A stretch of DNA of 64,000 bases from the NCBI RefSeq assembly GCF_042684865.1, contig NZ_JBHUML010000002.1, positions 124,001 to 188,000 on the forward strand, written 5' to 3'. The notes beneath the pieces were generated by a model. That model was not told the origin of the DNA, ran no database searches, and was given only the letters and a program-made list of their open reading frames with translations. This DNA is from Salibacterium lacus. Lineage in GTDB: Bacteria > Bacillota > Bacilli > Bacillales > Marinococcaceae. This document shows positions 41,442 through 50,249 of the stretch, one piece after another (the first letter of the stretch is position 1; each line of letters starts with the position of its first letter). The position numbers and the translations under genes were made by a program.

Positions 41442-41756
41442 ATTTCTCTTATCGATGTACTTGAGGAAGACGGCCCGGATGTGGCGGATCTGATTCAGCT
41501 GAATATGGAAAAAAAGCAGGTCGTCGCTTTTATGGATGTTCTCGATGAACGCGAAAAGGAAGTCATCGTCTTCCGGTTCGGGTTGGAGAAAGAAAAAGAA
41601 AGAACACAACGCGAAATTGCAAAAGAGCTCGGGATTTCCCGGAGTTATGTCTCCCGTATTGAAAAACGGGCGCTTCTTAAACTATTTCAGGAGTTTTATA
41701 AACAGCAGAAATATGGATCATCTACCGGGAACGCCAGAATAAATTTTATGAAGTAA
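41433..41756 (+). CDS. sigK: Sporulation sigma-K, C-terminal part (interrupted gene)
   Basis: From 41442 the frame encodes ISLIDVLEEDGPDVADLIQL and sigma region 4 (LDEREKEVIVFRFGL, TQREIAKELGISRSYVSRIE), ending at TAA 41754. It equals the spoIIIC half of sigK. There is no proper start here, so it is expressed only after excision restores the gene. The last 20 residues differ from the basic tail of B. subtilis sigma-K. The joined product would be 246 residues, against 241 in B. subtilis. Confidence 0.95.
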   Translation, partial: GNEISLIDVLEEDGPDVADLIQLNMEKKQVVAFMDVLDEREKEVIVFRFGLEKEKERTQREIAKELGISRSYVSRIEKRALLKLFQEFYKQQKYGSSTGNARINFMK

Positions 41757-41831
41757 TATTAAACAACACACTCATTCAGGTGTAGGTGAATATCATGATG
41801 CTGAAGTGATTAATGAAAGGAGACAGCTCAG

Positions 41832-42191
41832 ATGCAGAATGGTTATCAACCCCGGTGGGACCATGAGTATGAACGCAATATGCAGAAACAGTGCACACAG
41901 TACATGTATCACGATGTCGTAGTCACATTCAAGGACGGCAGCACAGCAGATGGTATTATTGAAAATGTGGACTCCGAAAAAATGCAGATGCTTGTCGGAG
42001 AAACGATGATGGCAGACAGCCATGAGAACGAGAGCAGCCGACAATACGGGGGAGGCTACGGCTACGGTCCGGAGCGCCGGAGATATCGTCGTTTCCGCCG
42101 CAGACAGTTTCCACTGGGAGCGCTGGCAGCGCTGGCGCTGCTTCCGTATGTCAGCCCCTATTCATACGGTTCCTATTATCCTTATTACTAA
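41832..42191 (+). CDS. Gly/Tyr-rich protein, possibly a spore coat component
   Basis: A 119-residue protein. Residues 25-60 (YHDVVVTFKDGSTADGIIEN) look like a small Sm-like barrel; then follow a Gly/Tyr stretch, a block of Arg/Phe repeats and a Tyr/Ser-rich end. Such tails occur in spore coat proteins, and the neighbour is sigK, but I see no clear sigma-K promoter. AAAGGAG precedes ATG 41832. Confidence 0.5.
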   Translation: MQNGYQPRWDHEYERNMQKQCTQYMYHDVVVTFKDGSTADGIIENVDSEKMQMLVGETMMADSHENESSRQYGGGYGYGPERRRYRRFRRRQFPLGALAALALLPYVSPYSYGSYYPYY

Positions 42192-42194
42192 AAG

Positions 42195-42236
42195 AATAGT
42201 GGACGGAAGTACGAGGCTTCTGTCCACTATTTTTTC
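42195..42236 (+). terminator. Terminator after the Gly/Tyr-rich gene
   Basis: AATAGTGGAC...GAAG pairs with CTTC...GTCCACTATT, followed by TTTTTTC. The stem is interrupted by one mismatch. Confidence 0.88.
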
Positions 42237-42391
42237 TTAGATGTTTTCCCGAGTTGATTAATGTATTAATGACTCCAGTTTTGTAAAAGTGGAATGAAAA
42301 GATGAAAAAAAGGTGACGCTTAGTTTGGGAAAGCTTCTCCCGCAATTATTATTTTCATGCTGACAGCAGGCACGGCAGTGTACGAGATGAT

Positions 42392-42431
42392 CACAAAAAA
42401 GCTCCTCCCTCCGAATGGAGAGAGAAGCTTT
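42392..42431 (-). terminator. Terminator of the HU gene
   Basis: On the minus strand AAAGCTTCTCTCTCC pairs with GGAGGGAGGAGCTTT across a 4-nt loop, with two mismatches, and is followed by TTTTTTGTG. Between it and the hup stop lies a second, wide inverted repeat (42437-42450 with 42496-42514; CAGGACA/TGTCCTG and GGCTCCC/GGGAGCC). The rest of 42237-42391 holds only a 52-codon frame (42357-42515, MLTAGTAVYEMITKKLLPPN) without a ribosome site. Confidence 0.75.
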
Positions 42432-42515
42432 GAAAGCAGGACAGGCTCCCGTGTGTATTTTTCGGCTCTTTGGATATGTTTCTCTTACGTTTCAAGGGAG
42501 CCTTTTTTGTCCTGA

Positions 42516-42788
42516 TTAGTTGACAGCGTCTTTCAGCTGCTTTCCTGGACGGAACGCAGGGTTTTTCGTGGAAGGGATTTCGATTTCGTCTCCGGTCTGC
42601 GGGTTGCGCCCTTTACGTGCCGCACGTTCGCGTACTTCAAAACTTCCAAACCCAACGAGCTGGATTTTATCGCCTTTTTTCAACGTTTCTGTGATGCTGT
42701 CGAATACAGCGTCTACCGCTTTGGAAGCATCCTTTTTCGAAATGTCTGCCTGTTCGGAGACAGCATTGATCAAGTCTGTCTTGTTCAT
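42516..42788 (-). CDS. hup: DNA-binding protein HU
   Basis: A 90-residue HU protein: MNKTDLINAVSEQADISKKD, VGFGSFEVRERAARKGRNPQ and IPSTKNPAFRPGKQLKDAVN. It bends and compacts DNA non-specifically as a dimer. AAGGAAG precedes the ATG. A sigma-A promoter lies at 42835-42863. Confidence 0.97.
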   Translation of the reverse strand: MNKTDLINAVSEQADISKKDASKAVDAVFDSITETLKKGDKIQLVGFGSFEVRERAARKGRNPQTGDEIEIPSTKNPAFRPGKQLKDAVN

Positions 42789-42834
42789 TACATAACTTCC
42801 TTTCTTTCCAAGAATATAGAGCCTTTACAATACA

Positions 42835-42863
42835 AATTTACTTACGAATCCTTGATATGTCAA
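42835..42863 (-). promoter_or_regulatory. Sigma-A promoter of the HU gene
   Basis: On the minus strand TTGACA (42863-42858) and TAAATT (42840-42835) are 17 bp apart, about 45 bp before the ATG. A dyad around ATGACGTCAT lies further upstream (about 42921-42930). Confidence 0.65.
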
Positions 42864-42971
42864 GTAATGACGGGGAAATTACACAAAAAATGCCCGGGAT
42901 TTACGTCTAGTATCGTCACATGACGTCATTTTATAACCCCTGACAAATAAAGGTTTTACATTTTAAGTAAA

Positions 42972-43343
42972 TCAGTGACGTGAAGAAGGGCTCTGTTTTC
43001 GTTTTTTTTCCTTCAACTGATCCTGAATGCTGGAGTCCCATAATGTGACACCGGTGTGATAGGCCGCCCTTGAAATCAAATGACCCCCAACCGGAGCTGT
43101 GATGAAAACAAATACAATACCAAGCAGTATCCGGGCGCTGTACAGCCCTTCGCTCACTGCAAAGAAAAGAAAGGCAGCAATCAGAATACACATGACGCTT
43201 AATGTGGAGGCCTTTGTTGCCGCGTGACTCCTTGTATAGATATCGGGCAGTCGTAACAGACCAAAGGCGCTGATCAAACTCAAAACAGACCCTGTCAGCA
43301 CGATGATACCGATAATCCAGCTGCTAATCTCGTCTGCGCTCAA
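42972..43343 (-). CDS. mrpG: Na+/H+ antiporter subunit G
   Basis: A membrane protein of 123 residues with three hydrophobic helices and the MnhG pattern FGLLRLPDIYTRSHAATKAS and FITAPVGGHLISRAAYHTGV. It is the last gene of the mrpABCDEFG operon. I use TTG 43343, eight bases after AAGGG; GTG 43352 is possible. It overlaps mrpF. Confidence 0.92.
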   Translation of the reverse strand: MSADEISSWIIGIIVLTGSVLSLISAFGLLRLPDIYTRSHAATKASTLSVMCILIAAFLFFAVSEGLYSARILLGIVFVFITAPVGGHLISRAAYHTGVTLWDSSIQDQLKEKKRKQSPSSRH

Positions 43344-43605
43344 TGACAACACCCTTTTCGATAAATTTAGAGAACGCTACGGTTCCAATGAAAGCCAGTA
43401 TCCCAAGAAGCAGAGCCACTTCAAGATAGGCTGTCGTTTCCTGAATAAGGGAGACGACGGCTGTGAGGCTGATCAGGTTAATTCCCATCATATCCAGGGC
43501 AATGACCCGGTCCGGCATGGAAGGGCCTTTGGCTGCTCTGTACAGTGTCAGAAGAATCGAAAGGGAAAGAATGGCGGCTGATACCGTGAGTATTCCCTGT
43601 ATCAT
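43324..43605 (-). CDS. mrpF: Na+/H+ antiporter subunit F
   Basis: A 93-residue protein with three transmembrane helices and the MnhF core KGPSMPDRVIALDMMGINLI. It starts at ATG 43605 with AGGAGG upstream and overlaps mrpE by 4 nt. MrpF subunits of related systems can take part in Na+ and bile salt transport. Confidence 0.93.
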   Translation of the reverse strand: MIQGILTVSAAILSLSILLTLYRAAKGPSMPDRVIALDMMGINLISLTAVVSLIQETTAYLEVALLLGILAFIGTVAFSKFIEKGVVIERRRD

Positions 43606-44081
43606 GTGCGGCTCACCTCCTGGATTGCTTTTTCAAAAGAGTCCCGGATATCTTGTTTGGCAGCTTCTGTATCGGGCAGATGCATCGCATGAATGTACAA
43701 TGTTTTGTTATCCGGGGAGACATCGACGACGAGCGTCCCCGGGGTCAGCGTGATTAAACAGGACAGCACCGTCACCTCCCAGTTACGCTGAAGATGAATA
43801 TCCATGGCGAAAATACCCGGCTTGATTTTTAGTTTCGGCTGCAGAATCTGTCCCACCACTTCCACAGCGGAAAGAATCAATTCCTTCAGAAAGATGAGAA
43901 TGAGCTTCACTACTGAATAGATCCAGCCGAAGTAAAAACGCTGCGGAAAGAATCCCCGTAAAAAAAACAACACAGCCACACCTATGGCATATCCGCTGAT
44001 AAATGATGCGAAGGTCCAGGCATCGTTCATAAACATCCAGATCAGGGCCATAAGAAGGTTGATCATTATCTGAAATGTCAT
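43602..44081 (-). CDS. mrpE: Na+/H+ antiporter subunit E
   Basis: A 159-residue MnhE protein with two to three N-terminal helices and the conserved KPKLKIKPG-like stretch (LQPKLKIKPGIFAMDIHL), then TLTPGTLVVDVS. ATG 44081 is chosen by spacing (eight bases) to AAGGAG, and by similarity of MTFQIMINLL to MrpE starts. Confidence 0.92.
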   Translation of the reverse strand: MTFQIMINLLMALIWMFMNDAWTFASFISGYAIGVAVLFFLRGFFPQRFYFGWIYSVVKLILIFLKELILSAVEVVGQILQPKLKIKPGIFAMDIHLQRNWEVTVLSCLITLTPGTLVVDVSPDNKTLYIHAMHLPDTEAAKQDIRDSFEKAIQEVSRT

Positions 44082-44086
44082 CGTCA

Positions 44087-45571
44087 TTACTCCTTTAGCA
44101 CGGCATCTATATAGATTTGCGGGTCATGCAGCGTTTGGGCAGCAGTAGAGGCCAGTGGATAAATGGTTTCAGCACCGACCCCGATGAAAACAGAGACGGC
44201 GATTAAAAACGCACTTGGCAGAAGCAACCCTTTCGTGCTGCCGTATTGATCCGCTTGTTCAAGCTGTATTTTTCCGTAAAATCCGTATAAAAAGATACGG
44301 ATCATCGAATACAGCACAAGCAGGCTGGCGGCCATCATCACAGCGATAATAACGTACTGACCGGCTTCAGCCCCTCCCTGAATGATTAACAGTTTTCCGA
44401 TGAATCCGCTCAAGGGAGGTACCCCGACAAGAGCCATGACAGCTGTGAAGAACATCCAGCCAAGCCGGGGATGGTGCTTGATGAGCCCGCCCATATTCTT
44501 TAAGTGACTGGTGCCTGCTGCGATAACCATCGCCCCGATCAGTAAGAAAAGCGCGCCTTTAATGATAATATCATGGATCAGGTAAAAGATTGCTCCAGCC
44601 ATACCGGTCTCTGTCAGCGTGGAGACGCCGAAAAGGACAAAACCCACCGCAGCAATCACGTTGTACACCAGTATTTTTTTGACGTCCTGGTGGGCAACAG
44701 CTCCGATAACTCCTATTACCATCGTACACGCTGCCAGTACCGCAAGCAGCTGGTGGGTGAATCCCGTGTCATGGGTGAAAATGATGGTATAGGTCCGAAA
44801 GATCGAATACATCCCGACTTTTGTAAGCAGCGCACCGAAAACAGCCGCGATGGCAGACGGCGGCGCAGTGTAGGATGCCGGAAGCCAGAAGTACAACGGA
44901 AACAGGGCACCCTTGAGACCGAATACAATCAAAAACAAAACGGCAATAACAGTCAGAATTGGAGCATCTGTCTCCAGGCTGCCGATCCGCTGGGAGAGCT
45001 GAGCCATGTTGAGTGTTCCTGTTACAGCATATAAATACGCAACCGCAATGACGAAAAATGCGGACGAAATAATGTTAACGAGCACGTATTTAAACGATTC
45101 CCGAAGCTGCTTTTTTGTACCGCCGTGCACGATAAGTATGTAGGAAGAAATCAACATTACTTCAAAAAACACAAACAGGTTAAAAATATCGCCTGTAAGG
45201 AAAGCTCCCATGACGCCCGTAATCAAAAACTGATAAAAAGCGTAAAAATAGAACTGTTCCCGTTCTTTTCCGATGCTGGACATTGCAAATAAAAGAATGG
45301 GAAGACTCACGACAGCCGTTGTAGTCGTCAACAGCACAGCGAGCATGTCCCCGACCAGAACGATACCAAACGGCGGAGTCCAGCCGCCGAGTTCAAGGGT
45401 TTGAATCCCTTCTCCATGGACCGTCCACAATATAAATACAGTGACAGCGATCAATGCCGCTGCGGACACGGTGCTCAGAACCCGTTGGAAGCGAACCTGC
45501 TTCCGAGGGAAAAGCAGTAGTATTCCTGTAAGAAGCGGCAGTAAAATCGGCCAAATCAACAAATTAGTCAT
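44087..45571 (-). CDS. mrpD: Na+/H+ antiporter subunit D
   Basis: A 494-residue protein with about 14 transmembrane helices, homologous to complex I subunits NuoM/NuoN. The family motif is visible in GLKGALFPLYFWLPASYTAP, including the Lys and Pro residues of the proton path. With MrpA it forms the proton-translocating part. It overlaps mrpC by 8 nt. Confidence 0.95.
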   Translation of the reverse strand: MTNLLIWPILLPLLTGILLLFPRKQVRFQRVLSTVSAAALIAVTVFILWTVHGEGIQTLELGGWTPPFGIVLVGDMLAVLLTTTTAVVSLPILLFAMSSIGKEREQFYFYAFYQFLITGVMGAFLTGDIFNLFVFFEVMLISSYILIVHGGTKKQLRESFKYVLVNIISSAFFVIAVAYLYAVTGTLNMAQLSQRIGSLETDAPILTVIAVLFLIVFGLKGALFPLYFWLPASYTAPPSAIAAVFGALLTKVGMYSIFRTYTIIFTHDTGFTHQLLAVLAACTMVIGVIGAVAHQDVKKILVYNVIAAVGFVLFGVSTLTETGMAGAIFYLIHDIIIKGALFLLIGAMVIAAGTSHLKNMGGLIKHHPRLGWMFFTAVMALVGVPPLSGFIGKLLIIQGGAEAGQYVIIAVMMAASLLVLYSMIRIFLYGFYGKIQLEQADQYGSTKGLLLPSAFLIAVSVFIGVGAETIYPLASTAAQTLHDPQIYIDAVLKE

Positions 45572-45905
45572 AGGAATCCGTTCCTCTCATGTTTTCCGTG
45601 TTGTCCGTTCCGTTTTCGTTATAGGCCCGGTATCCGAGTACAATAAAAAAGGAAGTCACACCGAAGCTGATAACAATCGCGGTCAGAATGAGCGCCTGCG
45701 GCAGCGGGTCGGTGTAGGAAGAAGCCTCAAGGCCAAGAAGGGGCGGCGCTCCAGTTTTGAGACCGGCCATCGTCAAAAGCAGAAGGTGGGCACCGTGACT
45801 GATAACCGAAGTGCCGATAATGATTCTGATAATGTTTTTGGACAGCACGAGATACGTTCCGCCCATGAAAAGAATACCGGCTGCAACAGACATTAAGATC
45901 TCCAT
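45564..45905 (-). CDS. mrpC: Na+/H+ antiporter subunit C
   Basis: A 113-residue MnhC protein with three helices, homologous to NuoK. IIRIIIGTSVISHGAHLLLL and DPLPQALILTAIVISFGVTS are conserved. GGGAGG precedes ATG 45905, which overlaps the mrpB stop. Confidence 0.94.
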   Translation of the reverse strand: MEILMSVAAGILFMGGTYLVLSKNIIRIIIGTSVISHGAHLLLLTMAGLKTGAPPLLGLEASSYTDPLPQALILTAIVISFGVTSFFIVLGYRAYNENGTDNTENMRGTDSYD

Positions 45906-46327
45906 TAACGATCCTCCCCTATGGTCTGAATAATGGTGAGGGTAATTCCGACAACCACCAGGTATACACCAATATCAAAAATCAGTGCGGTGGCGAGTTC
46001 CAGTTCCCCGAGTACAGGAAAATGGCGATAGCCGTAAGTCTGGGACAAAAATGGGAGATCAAAGAAAAAAGATCCCATTCCTGTTCCGACGGCAACGAGC
46101 AGACCGGCTGCTGTGACATGTTTAAAATCGATCGGTAAAACACGCTTGACCGTTTCAAGATCATAAGCGAGCAGCAAAAGCACGAGAGCGGAACTTGTCA
46201 TCAGTCCCCCGATGAATCCGCCGCCCGGTTCATGGTGTCCATTAAAGAAAATAAACACCGAAAACATCAAAATAATAAACAGGACGATATTGGTAACTGT
46301 CTGCAGTATGACATCATTTGACTTCAC
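45905..46327 (-). CDS. mrpB: Na+/H+ antiporter subunit B
   Basis: A 140-residue MnhB protein with four helices and the motif GHHEPGGGFIGGLMTSSALV. GTG 46327 overlaps the mrpA stop (GTGA). Confidence 0.94.
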   Translation of the reverse strand: MKSNDVILQTVTNIVLFIILMFSVFIFFNGHHEPGGGFIGGLMTSSALVLLLLAYDLETVKRVLPIDFKHVTAAGLLVAVGTGMGSFFFDLPFLSQTYGYRHFPVLGELELATALIFDIGVYLVVVGITLTIIQTIGEDR

Positions 46328-48735
46328 AGCTCATCCCTCCCAGCCAGTCGAAGTCGGATCATCGTAAATATACCGGCAGCCGCAATGCCGAGAACGAGTA
46401 TTTCAAGCATTGTATCGAATCCGCGGAAATCAACAAGAATGACGTTCACCATGTTCCGTCCGCCGGCTTCTTTGTAACTTGCTTCCTTGAAAAAGCCGGA
46501 TATGGACTCAAACATTCTCGAACTTCCGGCAGAAATCCCGATCAGAGTGACGGTTATACCAACGGCGGCCGAAATGATGAAATTCACGGCTTTGAAGCGT
46601 ATAGGCTCCAGGTTTTTGGCAATCTGCGGCAGATGGTAAAAGCATAAAAGAAACAGAGCCACCGACACGGTTTCAATAATAAGCTGTGTTAAGGCAAGAT
46701 CCGGTGCCCGGAAAATGACGAAAAACATTGCGACGGTATAACCTGCAATACCAAGGCCGATAATCATTGTCAGCCGGGATGTGGTAAACATCATGATGCC
46801 GACAGCGCCAATCAGCACAAGGAAAAGAATGCTCTCGTATATCGTAATCGGAGCCGTGTCCGATACGTCGATTGTAAATGCGCCTTGATAAAACATCGTG
46901 ATCAACAGACATGCTGCGATAAAGGCGAAAATGTAGACCAGATAATGACGGATGAAACCGTTCATGTGAGCGCCCATAACTTTTTGTGAAAGCATTTCGC
47001 CTTTGTTGAGCGTCTGGTCATACAGGTTGTTAAACGATAACTTTTCCGGTAAAAGCCGGTAGACGCCGGTCCACTTTTTCATCCCAAGGTAAAGAAGAAT
47101 GCCGGCGCCGATGACTCCCATCGTCATATAAAGTTCTGGGCTCCATCCGTGCCAGAAATAGATATCGATATCAAACTGTTCGCCTCCCTGAAGCAGGGCA
47201 GGAAGGATGGAGGCCATGGCAGGCGCGATAATCGTGTAGGATAACACGTTCGGGAAAAAGCCGATAACAATGACAAGACTGACGAGCACAATCGGCGCAA
47301 GCAGCATCCCAAACGGCGCTTCATGCGGTTTGGTGTCCAGCTTTTCTTTCTGGAGCGGGCCGGTGAATGTTTTAAACACGACGATCATGCTGTAAATAAA
47401 CGTGAACACACTCGCAATCCAGGCCACGACCGGAAACACCATGCCGAGTGTTTCCATATTAAACTGCTGGAATTCGGTAATATTCACCATAGACGTAAAA
47501 AACAGTTCCTTACTTAAAAAGCCGTTGAACGGCGGCAGTCCGGCCATCGAGAAACTGCCGATGGCGGCAATTGTAAAGGTGATCGGCATGATCGTGATCA
47601 GCCCGCCGAGATTACGTATATCACGCGTCCCGGTTTCATGGTCGATAATACCGACCATCATGAAAAGGCTTCCTTTGAAGGTGGCATGGTTAAACAGGTG
47701 GAACAGGGCGGCCGTTGTTGCTCCGATAAACATGTTATTACTATTAGCTCCGTCGAAATGAAGAGCTGCCGCACCGACACCGAGCATGGATATTATCATG
47801 CCGAGCTGGCTGACGGTGGAGTAGGCAAGTATGCCTTTCAAATCGGTCTGACGCACAGCCGAGAAAGATCCCCAGAAAAGGGTGGTAATACCGAAACCGG
47901 CAACAATCCAGAGCCATTCACCACTGAGTGCAAACACCGGTGTCAAACGTGCAATCAGATAAATGCCGGCCTTTACCATCGTTGCCGAGTGCAGGTAGGC
48001 ACTGACTGGTGTAGGTGCTTCCATCGCATCCGGCAGCCAGATGTGAAAGGGGAACTGTGCGGATTTTGTAAAGGCGCCGAGCAGAATCGTCAGCATGGCA
48101 GGCAGAAACAGGTCATGCGAAACAATGCCGGATGACTCGGCGATTGTCTCCTGAATGCTGAATGTTCCGGTAATGGAATAGAGAAGCACAAACCCAACGA
48201 GCATCGAAAATCCACCGAGCACTGTAACAAGCATCGATTTCAAAGCGCCGTACAGTGACTTTTCCCTTTCATACCAGTAGGAAATCAGCAGAAAGGATGA
48301 CACACTCGTCACTTCCCAGAACAGATAGAGGACCATCATATTGTCGGAAAGAACGACGCCGAGCATCGCACCCATAAACATTAACAAAAAGGTGTAGAAC
48401 GTATGTAATGATTCTTTTTTCTTTGATAAGTAATAAATGGAGTACAATACAACGAGTGCGCCGATCCCTGTGATGAGCAGGGCAAACAACAGCCCCAGCC
48501 CGTCTACATAAGCATGAAAGTTAATGCCAAGGGATGGAACCCAGGGAAAGACGGCAGAAACTGTTCCTTCTTCTGATGTGGTTGGTATGTACTGTAGAAA
48601 ATAAACAAACAAAATGGCTGGAACGATGAAGACAAACCAGCCGGTATGTATAGACGGTATTTTTTTGTACAGCAGGGGAACAAACACAGCAGCAAGGAAT
48701 GGAGCGATGATGGCAAGATGAAGTGCTGTAAACAT
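46324..48735 (-). CDS. mrpA: Na+/H+ antiporter subunit A
   Basis: An 803-residue protein with about 20 helices, homologous to NuoL. The N-terminal antiporter part contains FTKSAQFPFHIWLPDAMEAP with PTPVSAYLHSATMVKAG; the C-terminal MrpB-like domain contains APDLALTQLIIETVSVALFL. AAGGAGG precedes the ATG. The complex expels Na+ in exchange for H+ and is essential for growth of alkaliphiles at high pH. The 200-bp region upstream has a TATAAT (about 48778-48783 on the minus strand) without a clear -35. Confidence 0.96.
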   Translation of the reverse strand: MFTALHLAIIAPFLAAVFVPLLYKKIPSIHTGWFVFIVPAILFVYFLQYIPTTSEEGTVSAVFPWVPSLGINFHAYVDGLGLLFALLITGIGALVVLYSIYYLSKKKESLHTFYTFLLMFMGAMLGVVLSDNMMVLYLFWEVTSVSSFLLISYWYEREKSLYGALKSMLVTVLGGFSMLVGFVLLYSITGTFSIQETIAESSGIVSHDLFLPAMLTILLGAFTKSAQFPFHIWLPDAMEAPTPVSAYLHSATMVKAGIYLIARLTPVFALSGEWLWIVAGFGITTLFWGSFSAVRQTDLKGILAYSTVSQLGMIISMLGVGAAALHFDGANSNNMFIGATTAALFHLFNHATFKGSLFMMVGIIDHETGTRDIRNLGGLITIMPITFTIAAIGSFSMAGLPPFNGFLSKELFFTSMVNITEFQQFNMETLGMVFPVVAWIASVFTFIYSMIVVFKTFTGPLQKEKLDTKPHEAPFGMLLAPIVLVSLVIVIGFFPNVLSYTIIAPAMASILPALLQGGEQFDIDIYFWHGWSPELYMTMGVIGAGILLYLGMKKWTGVYRLLPEKLSFNNLYDQTLNKGEMLSQKVMGAHMNGFIRHYLVYIFAFIAACLLITMFYQGAFTIDVSDTAPITIYESILFLVLIGAVGIMMFTTSRLTMIIGLGIAGYTVAMFFVIFRAPDLALTQLIIETVSVALFLLCFYHLPQIAKNLEPIRFKAVNFIISAAVGITVTLIGISAGSSRMFESISGFFKEASYKEAGGRNMVNVILVDFRGFDTMLEILVLGIAAAGIFTMIRLRLAGRDEL

Positions 48736-48935
48736 ATAGAACCTCCTTAGCAGTTTACGCGCTGCAAATTCTTTTCACATTATAACTTATATTCACCAGC
48801 CGTGCATCTGTAAGCATCTGTTTTTCAGGGCGTTTGGGCATTACTGATATATAGGTAGAAACAAGAAAATAAAAATTTTGTGAATGAAAAATCAGGATAC
48901 GGTTCATAGTAATAAAAAAAGAAAAGGAGCATATC

Positions 48936-49157
48936 ATGAAGCAGACCCATCTTTTTCAAGGGGGCGTGTTTTTTCTTCTTTTTCTGTTTATCCTGAGCGG
49001 AGCCTGGGTGGCGGATCAATATGTTGAACAAAAACGGATGGAAGCCTTTTACACGTATCCGGAAAATACAGAAACGATTTTACTGTCTGACGAGCCTGTG
49101 GAAAAAGACACGTTTGCACCAAGAGAATATGTTAAAATAAAAAGCCTTTCCGGATAG
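48936..49157 (+). CDS. Small single-helix membrane protein
   Basis: A 73-residue protein with one transmembrane helix (about 8-27, GGVFFLLFLFILSGAWVADQ) and a short extracellular tail. AAAGGAG lies before ATG 48936. Function unknown. It is read divergently from mrpA. Confidence 0.6.
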   Translation: MKQTHLFQGGVFFLLFLFILSGAWVADQYVEQKRMEAFYTYPENTETILLSDEPVEKDTFAPREYVKIKSLSG

Positions 49158-49180
49158 GGTGTACTCCGGAAAGGCTTTTT
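49141..49180 (+). terminator. Terminator after the small membrane gene
   Basis: AAAGCCTTTCCGG (49141-49153) pairs perfectly with CCGGAAAGGCTTT (49166-49178). It has T/A tracts on both sides, so it may also end the sda transcript from the other strand. Confidence 0.9.
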
Positions 49181-49195
49181 ACTACTATTTCCCTC

Positions 49196-49345
49196 TTACA
49201 TGGTTATAACCGGCTTCATGCATTTTTCCTGAAGGGAACGGTTCTTGATTTCCTGCTCAAGCACTAAAATAAAATCATCATTTAACTGAAGACGCAGAGC
49301 TTTTTCATACGCTTCAATCAGTAATTCATCCGATAACTGTTTCAT
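49196..49345 (-). CDS. sda: Sporulation checkpoint protein Sda
   Basis: A 49-residue protein (MKQLSDELLIEAYEKALRLQ, then DFILVLEQEIKNRSL) with the helical hairpin of Sda, which inhibits the KinA/KinB sporulation kinases when replication is disturbed. The start is ATG 49345 by similarity; the AAGGAGG site is 14 nt away. DnaA boxes upstream (49497-49595) fit the known DnaA control of sda. Confidence 0.85.
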   Translation of the reverse strand: MKQLSDELLIEAYEKALRLQLNDDFILVLEQEIKNRSLQEKCMKPVITM

Positions 49346-49496
49346 AAGAGGGCACGACACCTCCTTGACGGTCTTCCTGTTATTACAACCTGGGTATACG
49401 GTCTGCGGGCTGCTCGCAGGTATGATTCCATCAGGAATTTCCAGCGTAATGTAGAAATAGTGTACCATGATGCCGTTGTAAGAACAACCGTTCGTT

Positions 49497-49595
49497 TTAT
49501 CCACAGAGGCGGTGGATAAGTTGTTTATAATAGCTGCATGAAGTCTGAAAACCCTTCCTATTTCAATTTTTTTCATACGGAAAAAGTTATCCACA
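49497..49595. promoter_or_regulatory. DnaA-box cluster upstream of sda
   Basis: Two perfect DnaA boxes, TTATCCACA, lie at 49497-49505 and 49587-49595, and a one-mismatch box on the other strand (GGTGGATAA) at 49511-49519. They stand between sda and the yqeG promoter. In B. subtilis DnaA activates sda through such boxes. The remainder of 49346-49727 has no gene. Confidence 0.75.
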
Positions 49596-49645
49596 TACAA
49601 GTTGATTTAAAATAATGTCGAAAACTTTTCATATACGGGTATGGT

Positions 49646-49674
49646 TTGAAAAATACCGTTTTTAACGATATACT
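49646..49674 (+). promoter_or_regulatory. Sigma-A promoter of the yqeG operon
   Basis: TTGAAA (49646-49651) and TATACT (49669-49674) are separated by 17 bp and lie 54 bp before the first gene. Confidence 0.72.
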
Positions 49675-49727
49675 TTCCATTTAGCAGGTGTTTGTACGGA
49701 GAAATTGAAAGGTAAAAGGGTGACACC

Positions 49728-50249
49728 GTGATTAAACAATTTATGCCCAATGAATACCTTCCGTCTGTTTTCGACTTGAACCTTGAGGATTTAAGCGAAC
49801 GGCGGATTAAAGGGATTATTACAGATTTAGATAATACGCTCGTGGAATGGGACCGTCCGGAAGCGACGCCGGAGCTCCTGGACTGGATGTATTTTGTGAA
49901 ACAGCAGGGTTTTCAAGTCACGATTGTATCCAATAACAGCAAAGAAAGAGTCAGTTCTTTCTCAGAGCCGACCGGGATTCAGTTCATCCACTCAGCGAAA
50001 AAACCGATGGGACACGCCTTCCGGAAAGCATGCCGGAACATGGGGCTGAAAAAAAGTGAAGTGGTGGTTATCGGCGACCAGGTGCTGACAGATGTATTCG
50101 GGGGAAACCGGGCTGGATTTTACACCGTGCTGGTTGTGCCGGTGAGCAAGAATGACGGACTCTGGACGAAAATTAACCGGGGTGTGGAACGCATGGTCCT
50201 GCGCCGTTTAAAGGAAAAAGGATTGATACAGTGGGAGGAATCAAGGTGA
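49728..50249 (+). CDS. yqeG: HAD-family phosphatase YqeG
   Basis: A 173-residue HAD IIIA protein with motif I DLDNTLVEW, motif II TIVSNNS and motif III/IV IGDQVLTDVFGGNRAG. Physiological substrate unknown. GTG 49728 follows AAAGGGTG. It heads an operon of conserved Bacillus genes. Confidence 0.92.
   Translation: MIKQFMPNEYLPSVFDLNLEDLSERRIKGIITDLDNTLVEWDRPEATPELLDWMYFVKQQGFQVTIVSNNSKERVSSFSEPTGIQFIHSAKKPMGHAFRKACRNMGLKKSEVVVIGDQVLTDVFGGNRAGFYTVLVVPVSKNDGLWTKINRGVERMVLRRLKEKGLIQWEESR

Noticed and set aside
43303..48135. Several plus-strand frames across the mrp region
   Set aside because: All are antisense to the seven mrp genes, which are complete and overlapping.
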